A stretch of 64,000 nt of DNA from DATFKA01 sp035268885 (GTDB lineage Bacteria > Bacteroidota > Bacteroidia > Chitinophagales > Saprospiraceae): contig DATFKA010000120.1 of NCBI GenBank assembly GCA_035268885.1, positions 62,001 to 126,000 on the forward strand. Direction: 5' to 3'. The notes under the pieces were generated by a model, which was given only the letters and a program-made list of their open reading frames with translations, searched no databases and was not told where the DNA came from. The position numbers and the translations under genes were made by a program. How positions within the stretch are numbered: position 1 is the first letter of the stretch; the number at the start of each line of letters is the position of its first letter. This document shows positions 51,123 through 61,883 of the stretch, piece after piece.

Positions 51123-52094
51123 TCAAATCAAGCCCTCCCGAATCAAATCGTGCAGGTGGACGAAGCCCTGGTAAATATTGGCTTCGTCCACCACAATGAG
51201 CTGGGTAATACTATTTTTGCGCATCAAGCCCAGGGCCTTAAAAGCCAGCTCATCCGGATGAATCTGTTTGGGACGAGCGGTCATCAGATCCCGGGCCGTC
51301 AGCCCACTCGTATCACTGGTTTTCTCCAGCATCCGCCGCAAATCACCGTCCGTAATAATACCCAGCACTTGATCCTGCGCATTTACGACGGCGGTAGCCC
51401 CCAGGCGCTTAGAGGTCATCTCCAGGATAGTGGCCCGCAGGCCGGTATCCGGTAAGACTTTGGGCTTGTCATTCAGTGGGAAGATATCGTGTACACGCAG
51501 ATACAGCTGCTTACCCAAAGAACCACCCGGGTGAAACTGGGCAAAGTCCCTGGGCGAAAAACCCTTCAAAGCCAGCAGGGCCGTCGCCAGGGCATCTCCC
51601 ATGGCCATCTGAGCGGTCGTACTGGCCGTCGGTGCCAAATTATTGGGGTCGGCTTCCTGCTCAATGGGGGTATGCAGTACGTAGGTGGCCCGCTTACCCA
51701 GATAGGATGACTTATTACTCACCATAGCCAATAAGAGGTTGCCCAGGTTACGCAAAAGAGGCACTAGGACTTTAATCTCAGCCGTTTCCCCGCTTTTGGA
51801 AATACACAACACCATATCGTCCGACTGAATCATACCCAAATCTCCGTGGATAGCGTCGGCAGCGTGTAGAAACAAGGCGGGTGTGCCCGTAGAGTTCAGG
51901 GTCGCCACCACCTTTTGGGCGATGATCGCGCTTTTACCGATACCCGTAATCACTAATCGTCCCTTGCAGCTGGCAATGGTCTGTACGGCAGCTACAAAAT
52001 CTCCGTCCAGGCATGCCCGCAGGGCTTGTAAGGTACGGACTTCGATATCAAGCGTTTGCTGAGCGGTTTTCAGTATGAGTTCTTCGGAATTCAC
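51123..52094 (-). CDS. kdsD: Arabinose-5-phosphate isomerase (KpsF/GutQ family)
   Basis: A 323-residue enzyme converting ribulose-5-phosphate to arabinose-5-phosphate, the first step to KDO for lipopolysaccharide. The N-terminal SIS domain has VITGIGKSAIIAQKVVATLN and CISKSGETAEIK; the C-terminal half is a CBS pair (from LRVHDIFPLN and TARDLMTARPK). It matches KdsD/KpsF throughout. It converges with the SPOR gene (9-base gap) and diverges from recQ. Together with the O-antigen ligase-like gene at the window start it points to lipopolysaccharide synthesis. Confidence 0.92.
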   Translation of the reverse strand: MNSEELILKTAQQTLDIEVRTLQALRACLDGDFVAAVQTIASCKGRLVITGIGKSAIIAQKVVATLNSTGTPALFLHAADAIHGDLGMIQSDDMVLCISKSGETAEIKVLVPLLRNLGNLLLAMVSNKSSYLGKRATYVLHTPIEQEADPNNLAPTASTTAQMAMGDALATALLALKGFSPRDFAQFHPGGSLGKQLYLRVHDIFPLNDKPKVLPDTGLRATILEMTSKRLGATAVVNAQDQVLGIITDGDLRRMLEKTSDTSGLTARDLMTARPKQIHPDELAFKALGLMRKNSITQLIVVDEANIYQGFVHLHDLIREGLI

Positions 52095-52520
52095 GATTTT
52101 TTTTCTTATTTTTGGTGGCTTTTTGCAAAAGAGAGTAATTGATACTCAAGGAGTAATAAATGATTGGGCGAATGCTGACGTCAAAAACACTCCCATTATT
52201 TTCTTTCCCCAGGGCCGTACTAATAAAGATCAGGCCTAGAAAATTTTGTTAAAGATATCAGTTCAGCAATTATTTCATTATATTTAATGAGAGTATGTTT
52301 AAATTTCATCCTTTATGCCAGCTATTTGCCCTTTCAGGCCTGCATTTCGTTAAAAACACTCGCCTTAGCTACGGCTAAGTCTGCGCTTTTTGCCTTATTC
52401 AGGCCTGAAAAAATCAAATATTGGCAATAAAAACGAAATTTAAACATACGCTGACAACTTTTGCTTGAGTGTTGATCTATCACCCCGAAAGATCTTTATT
52501 AATTGGATTCGAAAAAGTAG
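52095..52520. other. Divergent intergenic region kdsD-recQ
   Basis: No coding frame is seen. The left part is AT-rich with kdsD's upstream sequence; the middle holds the 157-base palindrome (52293-52449). The last 70 bases before recQ are AT-rich with no clear -7 element. Confidence 0.5.
52293..52449. repeat. Large imperfect palindrome, MITE-like
   Basis: The ends GTATGTTTAAATTTC (52293-52307) and GAAATTTAAACATAC (52435-52449) are exact 15-base inverted copies. TTTCAGGCCTG (52332-52342) and CAGGCCTGAAA (52400-52410) are exact and symmetric about the same centre; TTTATGCCAgcTATTTG on the left answers CAAATATTGGCAATAAA on the right. The centre is CTTAGC-TACG-GCTAAG (52364-52379). No transposase, and no coding frame, is inside. 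It lies 72 bases before recQ and could fold into a large hairpin in DNA or RNA. Confidence 0.75.
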
Positions 52521-54728
52521 ATGGTGCGTATGACTGTAACACAAGATTTCCTAAATAAGGAATTAGATAAGTATTTTGGGTTCGACCAATTTAAAGGTAA
52601 CCAGGAAGCTATTATTACCAGCGTATTAGAGCAGAAAGACACCTTTGTCATCATGCCTACCGGAGGTGGCAAATCGCTCTGCTATCAATTACCGGCATTG
52701 ATCATGGAGGGTACCGCACTGGTCATCTCTCCACTCATCGCCCTCATGAAAAATCAGGTAGACTCCATCCGGGGGTACAGCCAAAGTGATGAAGTAGCCC
52801 ATTTCTTAAACTCTTCCCTGACCAAAGCCCAAACCAAGCAGGTTAAGCAAGATATTCTCGACAAAAAAACCAAACTGCTTTTCGTCGCACCGGAAACCCT
52901 GACCAAAGAAGAGAACATTCTCTTCTTTAAACAGGTCAACATTTCTTTTGTCGCCGTGGATGAAGCCCACTGCATCTCCGAATGGGGCCACGATTTTCGG
53001 CCAGAATACCGGAAAATCAGGGGTATGCTCGAAGGTATCGGAGACAATATTCCGGTCATTGCCCTCACCGCAACCGCTACCCCAAAGGTACAATCCGACA
53101 TCGTGAAGAACCTCAATATGACGGATCACAATGTCTTTATTTCTTCTTTCAACCGGGAGAACCTCTACTACGAGGTAAGACCCAAAGGCAGCAAGGAGCA
53201 AACCGTCAAAAGCATTATCCAGGTCGTTAAAGAAATGGCCGACAAATCGGGTATCATCTATGTACAGAGCCGACGCTCGGCTTCAGAAATTGCCGAAGCG
53301 CTCGTCGTCAATGACATCAAAGCCGCCCCTTACCACGCCGGCCTGGATGCCAAAACCCGCTCCAAAACGCAGGATGACTTCCTTATGGAAAATGTCGACG
53401 TTATCGTCGCCACCATTGCTTTCGGAATGGGAATCGATAAACCCGATGTGCGCTTCGTCATCCACTACGACATTCCTAAAAGTATTGAAAACTACTACCA
53501 GGAAACCGGACGGGCCGGACGCGACGGACTCGAAGGCCGCTGTATCGCCTTTTATTCTTATAAAGATATACTCAAGCTGGAAAAATTCCTCCGGGACAAA
53601 CCCGTTGCCGAAAGAGAAATGGGCTCTCAACTAATGGAGGAGGTCGTGGCTTATGCGGAAACTACCGCCTGCCGCCGAAAATTCCTGCTCCACTACTTTG
53701 GTGAATCTTACGACGATAGCCGCTGTAAAAACAAATGTGACAACTGCCGCCACCCTAAAGAAAAGGTCGATATCACCAACGAAATGAAACAGGCCCTCTA
53801 CGCCATTGAAGAACTGGGGGAGAACTACGGCATAAAAACACTCGTCGACTTTATCCTGGGCAAGTCCAACAAAGAGATGAAAGACTTTGGTTTTGACCAG
53901 AAGAAGCACTTCAGCGCCGGAAAAGATAAAGACTTCAACTTCTGGAGCACCGTCTATCGTCACGCACTGCTGCACGACTTTATTTACAAAGACATCGAAT
54001 CCTACGGCCTGCTAAAAATGACCAAATCGGGCCGGGCTTTCCTGGAAGACAGCTATCCCATCGAGGCACCACTTAACCACAATTACGACGAACTACAGCT
54101 CGATACAGAGGAAAGCAGTGGCAGTACCGCTGCGCTCGATAATACGCTATTAAAAATGCTGCGGGATCTGCGCCGGAAAGAGGCACAGCGAAAAGGTGTT
54201 CCTCCTTTCGTAATTTTCCAGGATGCTTCCCTGGAGGATATGGCGACCCAATATCCCATCACCATGGAGGATATGACCAAAATATCCGGCGTAAGTAAAG
54301 GAAAAGCGCTGCGCTACGGGGGGGCCTTTACCCGACTCATTGATACTTACGTCGAAGAAAATGATATCGACCGGCCAACGGAATTTGTCGTAAAACAGGT
54401 GGCCAATAAATCAAAAGCGAAGGTGAGTATTATCCAGGGGATTGACCGCAAGATACCCCTGGATGACATCGCCTATTCCGCCAATCTTTCTACCGAGGAT
54501 TTGATCGATGAGCTAGACGCCATCGTTACTTCTGGCACCAAGGTCAATATCGATTATTACCTGGAGGAGCAATTAGACGAATACGTCCGGGAAGAAATCT
54601 ACGAATTCTTTATGGAATCCGAACAGGGAACCGTGGAGGAGGCTTATACTGAGCTCAAAGATGAAGATTTTACCATCGAAGAGATCAAGCTAATGCGCAT
54701 TAAATTCATTTCAGATCTCGGAAACTAA
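52521..54728 (+). CDS. recQ: ATP-dependent DNA helicase RecQ
   Basis: A 735-residue 3'-5' helicase in recombination and repair. Walker A is MPTGGGKSLCYQL, Walker B is VAVDEAHCISEWGHDFRPEY, and motif VI is YYQETGRAGRDG. The zinc-binding Cys set is visible (TACRRKFLLHYF, then SRCKNKCDNC), followed by the winged-helix domain and an HRDC domain (around LRRKEAQRKGVPPFVIFQD). About 120 residues after HRDC form an acidic helical extension ending KFISDLGN. ATG at 52521 is used; a second ATG at 52530 is equally possible. aroQ follows after six bases. Confidence 0.95.
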   Translation: MVRMTVTQDFLNKELDKYFGFDQFKGNQEAIITSVLEQKDTFVIMPTGGGKSLCYQLPALIMEGTALVISPLIALMKNQVDSIRGYSQSDEVAHFLNSSLTKAQTKQVKQDILDKKTKLLFVAPETLTKEENILFFKQVNISFVAVDEAHCISEWGHDFRPEYRKIRGMLEGIGDNIPVIALTATATPKVQSDIVKNLNMTDHNVFISSFNRENLYYEVRPKGSKEQTVKSIIQVVKEMADKSGIIYVQSRRSASEIAEALVVNDIKAAPYHAGLDAKTRSKTQDDFLMENVDVIVATIAFGMGIDKPDVRFVIHYDIPKSIENYYQETGRAGRDGLEGRCIAFYSYKDILKLEKFLRDKPVAEREMGSQLMEEVVAYAETTACRRKFLLHYFGESYDDSRCKNKCDNCRHPKEKVDITNEMKQALYAIEELGENYGIKTLVDFILGKSNKEMKDFGFDQKKHFSAGKDKDFNFWSTVYRHALLHDFIYKDIESYGLLKMTKSGRAFLEDSYPIEAPLNHNYDELQLDTEESSGSTAALDNTLLKMLRDLRRKEAQRKGVPPFVIFQDASLEDMATQYPITMEDMTKISGVSKGKALRYGGAFTRLIDTYVEENDIDRPTEFVVKQVANKSKAKVSIIQGIDRKIPLDDIAYSANLSTEDLIDELDAIVTSGTKVNIDYYLEEQLDEYVREEIYEFFMESEQGTVEEAYTELKDEDFTIEEIKLMRIKFISDLGN

Positions 54729-54734
54729 GCCCTT

Positions 54735-55157
54735 ATGCAGTTATTGATCCTTAATGGCCCCAATTTGAATTTACTTGGTAAACGCGAACCGGAAATTTAC
54801 GGGCATCAGACTTTTGAAGAGTACTTTGCCCAACTAAAGGAGCGCTTTTCAGACCTTGAGCTCCACTATTTTCAAAGCAATGCCGAAGGCGCCATTATCG
54901 ACAAGCTGCACGAGGTGGGCTTCTCTTTCGACGGTATCATTCTTAACGGAGGAGCTTATACCCATACGTCAATTGCGATTGCTGATGCGATCGCCGGGAT
55001 TAGCAGCCCCGTATTAGAAGTTCACATCTCAAATATTCACGCCCGCGAAGCTTTCCGGCATAAAAGCTATCCGGCTGCGCATTGCGTGGGCAGTATTATT
55101 GGTTTAGGGCTGGAAGGTTATGCCCTGGCCATACAATACTTTCTCGGAAAAGCCTAG
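54735..55157 (+). CDS. aroQ: 3-dehydroquinate dehydratase, type II
   Basis: A 140-residue dodecameric enzyme of the shikimate pathway, third step; cytoplasmic. Signature LILNGPNLNLLGKREPEIYG opens it, with active-site Tyr in that loop; SNAEGAIIDKLHE, the His in NGGAYTHTSIAIAD and the late EVHISNIHAREAFRH follow. It begins six bases after recQ and so is probably cotranscribed. It overlaps the end of the convergent exported protein by four bases. Confidence 0.95.
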   Translation: MQLLILNGPNLNLLGKREPEIYGHQTFEEYFAQLKERFSDLELHYFQSNAEGAIIDKLHEVGFSFDGIILNGGAYTHTSIAIADAIAGISSPVLEVHISNIHAREAFRHKSYPAAHCVGSIIGLGLEGYALAIQYFLGKA

Positions 55158-55645
55158 AACCGCAAATCTAGCATCCGCAGCCGCTTTCTTTTACCCAATT
55201 TTACCGTACGATCTCCAATGAAGAGAGGCAGGGAGAAACCGATTCCTGCCGCCGCACCGGTTACCGCCGCATCCGACCATTGATAATTGGTGTCCGGATT
55301 ACCATCCGTCAGGGTACCGATTAGCGCATAACCCGACCAGGCCAGACCGAACAGGGCTAATTGTGTCCCAATCTGCCTGGGCCAGTTACGCTCATAACGC
55401 AGAGCGGTGATATTATCCAGCTTAACAAACCGATCGTCAAATTCGATGATATTTTGATCGATGCGCAGGTCACGAATGTAGCCCTCTGACCAGATATCAT
55501 CATCATTCACCTGGTAGGTAAGCAGCGTACCCATTTCTATTTTCTCCGTCTTGGGACTACCAAACTTTTCAATTTGAAGTACTTTTTGTCCGTAGGCAAA
55601 GCAGGAAACCGACAATAAAATAAGTAAGGGTAGTAATTGACGCAT
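55154..55645 (-). CDS. Small exported protein of unknown function
   Basis: A 163-residue protein with signal peptide LLPLLILLSVSCFAYGQ. The middle is beta-rich (IIEFDDRFVKLDNITALRYE) and is followed by two hydrophobic, glycine-rich segments (LALFGLAWSGYALIG and AAVTGAAAGIGFSLPLFIG) that may span a membrane. It ends with a basic tail. No family is recognised. It lies 15 bases downstream of rnpA on the same strand and may be cotranscribed. Confidence 0.65.
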   Translation of the reverse strand: MRQLLPLLILLSVSCFAYGQKVLQIEKFGSPKTEKIEMGTLLTYQVNDDDIWSEGYIRDLRIDQNIIEFDDRFVKLDNITALRYERNWPRQIGTQLALFGLAWSGYALIGTLTDGNPDTNYQWSDAAVTGAAAGIGFSLPLFIGDRTVKLGKRKRLRMLDLRF

Positions 55646-55660
55646 GGTGGTATTTTTACA

Positions 55661-56092
55661 TTAAATGACCTGGGATTTGGGATTTTGGTTGTGGCGAGCA
55701 CGTATCTTTTTCGGAAAACGCTCTATAATCGTTTGCATTGCCCTTTCTATATTTACGTAAGTCGCCTCTTCCTCCTTACCGGTAAAAATAATCATAAAGG
55801 CAAAAGACTCCGGATGATCCGCTATTTTCTGGTACAAGGTATGTTTGTTTAAACGCCAGGCTTCGCGTATTCTACGCCGTACCCGATTGCGGTGGGTAGC
55901 CCGCCTAATCCGCTTTTTGGCCACCGTTAAGGCAAACTGCACGGGCACCCCTGCGGGGACTTCTGGCAGCGGTAGCCAGACCAGACGCAGTGGATACACC
56001 GCGTAGGAATTTCCCGCCGAAAACAACTTTTTAATTTGCTTGCGACTCTTTAGCCTTTCCACCTTTGCGAAAGTATACGAATTTGTTGACAT
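55661..56092 (-). CDS. rnpA: Ribonuclease P protein component
   Basis: A 143-residue basic protein that helps the RNase P RNA process tRNA 5' ends. The RNR motif is ATHRNRVRRRIREAWRLN, preceded by QFALTVAKKRIRRA and by FAKVERLKSRKQIKKLFSAG at the start. rpmH, its usual neighbour, is here about six kilobases away on the other strand. The RNase P RNA gene was not found in the window. Confidence 0.93.
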   Translation of the reverse strand: MSTNSYTFAKVERLKSRKQIKKLFSAGNSYAVYPLRLVWLPLPEVPAGVPVQFALTVAKKRIRRATHRNRVRRRIREAWRLNKHTLYQKIADHPESFAFMIIFTGKEEEATYVNIERAMQTIIERFPKKIRARHNQNPKSQVI

Positions 56093-56229
56093 CCGACATT
56101 TTTTCTAGCTCAACGATAATGATCTCTCCTTGAAGGAATAGTAAGTTTAAGTAAAGTTACTATTCTCTGCGCCCTAATTCATCGATGATTTGGTTTTTGT
56201 TTACGGCCTTTCGGCAAAAAACCAAAGAA

Positions 56230-56930
56230 ATGAGTACTTACGCTTCTACAAAAATGAGTATTAAGCACTGGGCGGAAGAAGATCGTCCTCGCGAAAAGTT
56301 GTTGCACCAGGGCAAGAAGCAGTTGTCCGATGCAGAACTCCTGGCTATCCTCCTCGGTTCGGGTAGTCGGGAAGCTTCGGCCCTCATGCTGGCCAAAAAA
56401 CTACTAGCGGCCTACGACCACGATCTACACCTTTTAGCGAAAGCCAATATCTCCGACCTCTGCCGCTTTAAGGGCATCGGACCCGCCAAAGCCGTGGGTA
56501 TTTGTGCCGCACTGGAACTCAGTGCCCGTCGGAACTTATTGGACATCAAGCTACGCCCAACGATTACCAGTAGCCGGGACGCCTACCAAATGTTAGCGAC
56601 CCTACTGGCCGATTTACCCCACGAAGAATTTTGGCTCCTCCTACTCAACCGCGCCAATCGCGTTATTGCTCGTGAACGCGTGAGTGTCGGAGGCGTGGCC
56701 GGTACGGTGGTAGACGCCAAATTGGTCTTCCAAAAGGCGATTCACCAATTGGCCAGTTCGGTGATACTGGCGCATAATCACCCCTCGGGCAATTTGCGAC
56801 CCAGTCAGGCCGATCTTGATTTAACGAAAAAGCTGAAGGCAGCGGGAAAGGTATTGGATATCCAGGTACTGGATCATTTGATCATCAGCGAAGCTGGTTA
56901 TACCAGCCTCGCCGATGAACAGTTGATGGC

Positions 56931-56934
<4 letters not shown>
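56230..56934 (+). CDS. radC: RadC family JAB domain protein
   Basis: A 234-residue protein from the ATG at 56230; an earlier ATG at 56185 adds 15 residues. The N-terminal helix-hairpin-helix region reads IKHWAEEDRPREKLLHQGKK, then LCRFKGIGPAKAVGI. The JAMM metalloprotease-like motif is AHNHPSGNLRPSQAD, with the Asp after it. Despite the name, its role in DNA repair is doubtful and the molecular function is unknown. It overlaps rho's end by four bases (convergent). Confidence 0.92.
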
Positions 56935-58592
<1,658 letters not shown>

Positions 58593-58895
58593 AATAGAAA
58601 ATCTTTAAACGGTCTGTTTTAGTAGGAAAGATTATTTGTTGAATTGTTTATTTCAAAATCAAGAAGTTTGAACTTGATTGTTCCCCATGAGCAGTTCTTT
58701 CTGTTCCAATCTTAAAAAACGGCTCACTGAAAATGTTCGGAAAATATTTAGAAAGCCGAGCGACACTTGGATGGGTGCTTGCTAAAATAACTTTCTAAAA
58801 TCATGGAAAAGCTAAAGGAACAGTGGGAATGAATTCTCATTGCTGTCACCTATACATTCACTAACGTAAAAGAAGGAATGTAAGTTGTCCGAATG

Positions 58896-58903
58896 CAAAA
58901 ATA
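58896..58903 (-). promoter_or_regulatory. Bacteroidota-type -7 element for rho
   Basis: TATTTTTG on the minus strand, about 300 bases before the rho ATG at 58592. The long leader agrees with rho autoregulation known from other bacteria. The choice over closer sites is by motif fit only. Confidence 0.35.
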
Positions 58904-58927
58904 CATTTTATTTTTAAAATCATGTAG

Positions 58928-58935
58928 TATCTTTG
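58928..58935 (+). promoter_or_regulatory. Bacteroidota-type -7 element for serS
   Basis: TATCTTTG fits TAnnTTTG, 70 bases before the serS ATG at 59006; an AT-rich stretch at about 58905-58918 could hold the -33 element. Confidence 0.5.
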
Positions 58936-59005
58936 CAAAAAAAGCAAAAATAGAAGATTTTTAGACGAAAGTCGGACTCAACCATAAAACACAGGCTGCT
59001 CATTT

Positions 59006-60286
59006 ATGCTACCAATTAACTACGTACGCCAGAATGCGGACTTAATCCGCGAACGCTTACAGAAAAGAAATTTTAACCAACCCGAGCTCATTGATCAGGC
59101 GGTTCAGCTCGATGATCAGCGCAAAGCCCAGCAGACCGAACTGGATCAGGTGCTGGCCGAACGCAACAAACTGTCTGCCGAAATCGGACAACTCTACAAG
59201 CAGGGTAAAAGAGAAGAAGCAGAAGCCAGCAAAGCGAAGGTGAGCGACTTAAAAGAAGAGAGCAGCCAACTCGAAGAACAGCTCAAGACCACCATCAGCG
59301 AGCTGGAAGACACCCTGCTACAAATCCCAAACGTACCCCACGAAAGTGTACCGGCCGGCAACAGCGAAGAAGACAATGAAGTCTTCAAAGCCTGGGAGCA
59401 GGCACTCCCAAGCCTCGATGGTAATGCCCTGCCCCACTGGGAGCTGGCTGATAAATACCAGATTTTCGATCTGCAATTAGGTACTAAAATCGCCGGCTCC
59501 GGTTTTCCCTTATACCGTGGTAAAGGAGCTCGCCTACAGCGCGCATTGATCACCTTCTTTTTGGACGAGGCCATCAAAGCCGGTTACGAAGAGATCATTC
59601 CGCCGCTACTGGTCAATGAAGATACGGCCCGCGCCACCGGACAACTTCCCGATAAGGAGGGGCAAATGTACCACATCGAAAAAGATGAGCTCTATCTCAT
59701 CCCAACCGCAGAGGTTCCCATCACCAATATTTATCGCGGCGAATTGGTTCCCGAAGAGGAACTGCCCATTAAGCTAACCGGCTATACGCCCTGCTTTAGA
59801 AGAGAGGCCGGCTCCTACGGCGCACACGTTCGGGGCTTGAACCGCGTACACCAGTTTGACAAGATTGAGATCGTACAGATCGTCCACCCGGACAAATCTT
59901 ACGAGGTACTCCAGGAGATGGTCACTCACGTGGGGCAGGTCCTGGATAAATTGGAGCTACCCTACCGTATCCTTAGACTCTGCGGAGGCGACCTGGGCTT
60001 TACATCCGCCCTGACCTTTGATTTTGAAGTGTACTCCGCCGCACAGCAGCGCTGGCTGGAAGTCAGCTCCGTATCTAATTTTGAAGCTTTTCAGGCCAAC
60101 CGCATGAAGCTGCGCTATAAAGATGCCCAGACCAAAAAGAAGCGCCTGGCGCACACCCTCAACGGTAGTGCCCTGGCCCTGGCTCGTATCCTCGCGGCCG
60201 TCCTCGAAAACAATCAGACCGCCGAGGGGATTAAAATACCGGAGGTATTGCAAAACTATACCGGCTTTGACCTTATTTCGGCGTAA
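59006..60286 (+). CDS. serS: Serine--tRNA ligase
   Basis: Class II synthetase of 426 residues, charges tRNA-Ser (and tRNA-Sec where present). The first ~110 residues are the long antiparallel coiled coil that grips the tRNA arm (QQTELDQVLAERNKLSAEIG). Motif 2 is PCFRREAGSYGAHVRGLNRV HQF in outline and motif 3 is LNGSALALARILAAVLENNQ. A TAEVPITNIYRGE stretch confirms seryl specificity. It stands alone, divergent from rho. Confidence 0.97.
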   Translation: MLPINYVRQNADLIRERLQKRNFNQPELIDQAVQLDDQRKAQQTELDQVLAERNKLSAEIGQLYKQGKREEAEASKAKVSDLKEESSQLEEQLKTTISELEDTLLQIPNVPHESVPAGNSEEDNEVFKAWEQALPSLDGNALPHWELADKYQIFDLQLGTKIAGSGFPLYRGKGARLQRALITFFLDEAIKAGYEEIIPPLLVNEDTARATGQLPDKEGQMYHIEKDELYLIPTAEVPITNIYRGELVPEEELPIKLTGYTPCFRREAGSYGAHVRGLNRVHQFDKIEIVQIVHPDKSYEVLQEMVTHVGQVLDKLELPYRILRLCGGDLGFTSALTFDFEVYSAAQQRWLEVSSVSNFEAFQANRMKLRYKDAQTKKKRLAHTLNGSALALARILAAVLENNQTAEGIKIPEVLQNYTGFDLISA

Positions 60287-60399
60287 ACTTTGTAAGACTT
60301 ACGTCTAAAGTTTGTTGCGCTTACTCCAAAAAAGTGGGGACCGCCTCAAACTTTTACGAGCATTGAACTGCTTATTAATTGTATAAAAAATAGAAAGCT

Positions 60400-61098
60400 A
60401 TGATAATGGGTTATGACATGGGCTACATCCTGATTGCGGGTCTTTTTTCCGTCATTGGAATGGTCGTATCGGGACGCCTAAAGGCAAAATTCAATAAATA
60501 CAGTAAAGTCAGACTGCGGGCAGGGATGACCGGAGCCGAAGTGGCGGCAGCCATGTTGCGGCACTATAATATTGGTGATGTAAAGATCGTACAGGGCCAG
60601 GGTATGTTGACCGACCATTACAATCCGGCTACCAAAACCGTATCGCTAAGCCCGGCCGTCTATCAGACCGACAGCGTTGCGGCAGCGGCGGTAGCAGCGC
60701 ATGAGTGTGGCCATGCTGTCCAGCACGCCACGGCTTACAGCATGCTACAATTCCGCTCTCGTATCGTACCGGTGGTTCAGATCTCTTCCCAGTTCCAGCA
60801 ATGGGCCCTGATCCTCAGCTTTATGCTGATCGATGCCTTTCCCTCGCTGATGTTGATTACCATTGGGCTATTTGCCATTACCGCTTTATTTAGCTTTATC
60901 ACGCTCCCCGTCGAATTTGATGCCAGTAAGCGAGCCCTGGCCTGGCTAGACCAAAGCGGGGTCACCAGTGGTCAGGAACACGCCGGCGCCAAGGATGCTT
61001 TGTTCTGGGCTGCCATGACCTACGTTGCTTCTGCTCTATCCGCTCTAGTGATGGTACTCTACCTCGTCATGCGGTATATGGGAGCTTCTAACGATTAA
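60400..61098 (+). CDS. YugP-like membrane zinc metallopeptidase
   Basis: A 232-residue membrane protein with a zinc peptidase domain. The HExxH motif is AAHECGHAVQHA, just after SLSPAVYQTDSVAAAAVA. N-terminal segment YILIAGLFSVIGMVVSG and three C-terminal segments (LILSFMLIDAFPSLML, LFAITALFSFITLPV, ALSALVMVLYLVM) anchor it. The family (PF04298-type) is of unknown physiological role. A second ATG two codons on (60406) is an alternative start. It is probably separate from frr, which has its own -7 element. Confidence 0.88.
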   Translation: MIMGYDMGYILIAGLFSVIGMVVSGRLKAKFNKYSKVRLRAGMTGAEVAAAMLRHYNIGDVKIVQGQGMLTDHYNPATKTVSLSPAVYQTDSVAAAAVAAHECGHAVQHATAYSMLQFRSRIVPVVQISSQFQQWALILSFMLIDAFPSLMLITIGLFAITALFSFITLPVEFDASKRALAWLDQSGVTSGQEHAGAKDALFWAAMTYVASALSALVMVLYLVMRYMGASND

Positions 61099-61135
61099 TC
61101 TGGCGACAGGAATACCCATATTTACAGAAGTATTG

Positions 61136-61253
61136 TATTTTTGAAAGTCAGAAATGATTACATTGTGCCGAGGTGGGTGGCGGAGCGAGGTCTTCAGCCA
61201 ACGTACTTCAGCCACTAAAACATTGAAGTTGTTTAAGAAAAAAGTATACTCAT
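61136..61253 (+). promoter_or_regulatory. frr promoter and leader with GAAGTTGTTTAAGAA
   Basis: TATTTTTG at 61136-61143 fits TAnnTTTG and lies 110 bases before the frr start. The leader carries GAAGTTGTTTAAGAA at 61225-61239, the same 15 bases as the left arm of the 27754-27924 palindrome, and a direct CTTCAGCCAAC/CTTCAGCCAC pair (about 61192-61216). Its function is unknown. Confidence 0.4.
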
Positions 61254-61820
61254 ATGGAACAGGAAGAAATTCAAATGCACATGGATGAAGCCAACGAATT
61301 GATGGACGACTCTATTCAGCATTTACGCAAAGAGCTTGGAAAAATATCCACCGGAAAAGCGACACCTAATATGGTGAAGGATCTGAAAGTTGATTATTAC
61401 GGCACCGCTACTCCCATGAGTCAGGTATCCAATATCTCCATTTCAGATGTACGGACCCTGGTGATCCAACCCTGGGAGAAATCCATGCTGGCTCCCATTG
61501 AAAAGGCCATTTTTGAAGCAAATATCGGGGTAACACCTCAGAATGATGGAGATGTGGTCCGCATCATTATCCCGCCTCTCACCCAGGAGCGTCGCCAACA
61601 GCTGGCCAAGCAAGCCAAGGGATTGGCCGAAGAAGCTAAAGTCAGTATCCGAAATATACGTCGGGATGCGATGGAAACCATCAAAAAGGCAGTAAAAGAC
61701 GGTTATCCGGAAGATGCCGGCAAACGCCTGGAAGATGAAGTACAAAAGATGACGGATACGCACACCAAGAAGGCAGACGAGATCTACCAAAGCAAAGAAA
61801 AGGATATCCTGACCATCTAA
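61254..61820 (+). CDS. frr: Ribosome-recycling factor
   Basis: A 188-residue protein that, with EF-G, releases ribosomes from mRNA after termination. MDDSIQHLRKELGKISTGKA opens the first long helix; the beta domain has YYGTATPMSQVSNISISDVR and IQPWEKSMLAPIEKAI; the closing helix contains AKGLAEEAKVSIRNIRRDAM. pyrH, its frequent neighbour, is not here. rpmH follows 137 bases downstream with its own promoter. Confidence 0.96.
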   Translation: MEQEEIQMHMDEANELMDDSIQHLRKELGKISTGKATPNMVKDLKVDYYGTATPMSQVSNISISDVRTLVIQPWEKSMLAPIEKAIFEANIGVTPQNDGDVVRIIIPPLTQERRQQLAKQAKGLAEEAKVSIRNIRRDAMETIKKAVKDGYPEDAGKRLEDEVQKMTDTHTKKADEIYQSKEKDILTI

Positions 61821-61883
61821 ATTCCGGGTACGGTCCTGCCAACAACTCCAAATCGGCAGGTATCCACGAATAAGTGGGGTGAA

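Larger units (their letters stand above)
58593..59005. other. Divergent rho-serS intergenic region with two promoters
   Basis: Minus-strand TATTTTTG (58903-58896) and plus-strand TATCTTTG (58928-58935) both fit the Bacteroidota -7 element. The first would give rho a leader of about 300 bases; the second gives serS a leader of about 65. An interrupted repeat, ACATTC/GAATGT (around 58854-58882), lies between rho and its promoter. No coding frame was found. Confidence 0.5.

Noticed and set aside
52176..52183. TGACGTCA palindrome in the kdsD-recQ gap
   Set aside because: An eight-base palindrome is expected by chance at this scale and nothing around it supports an operator.
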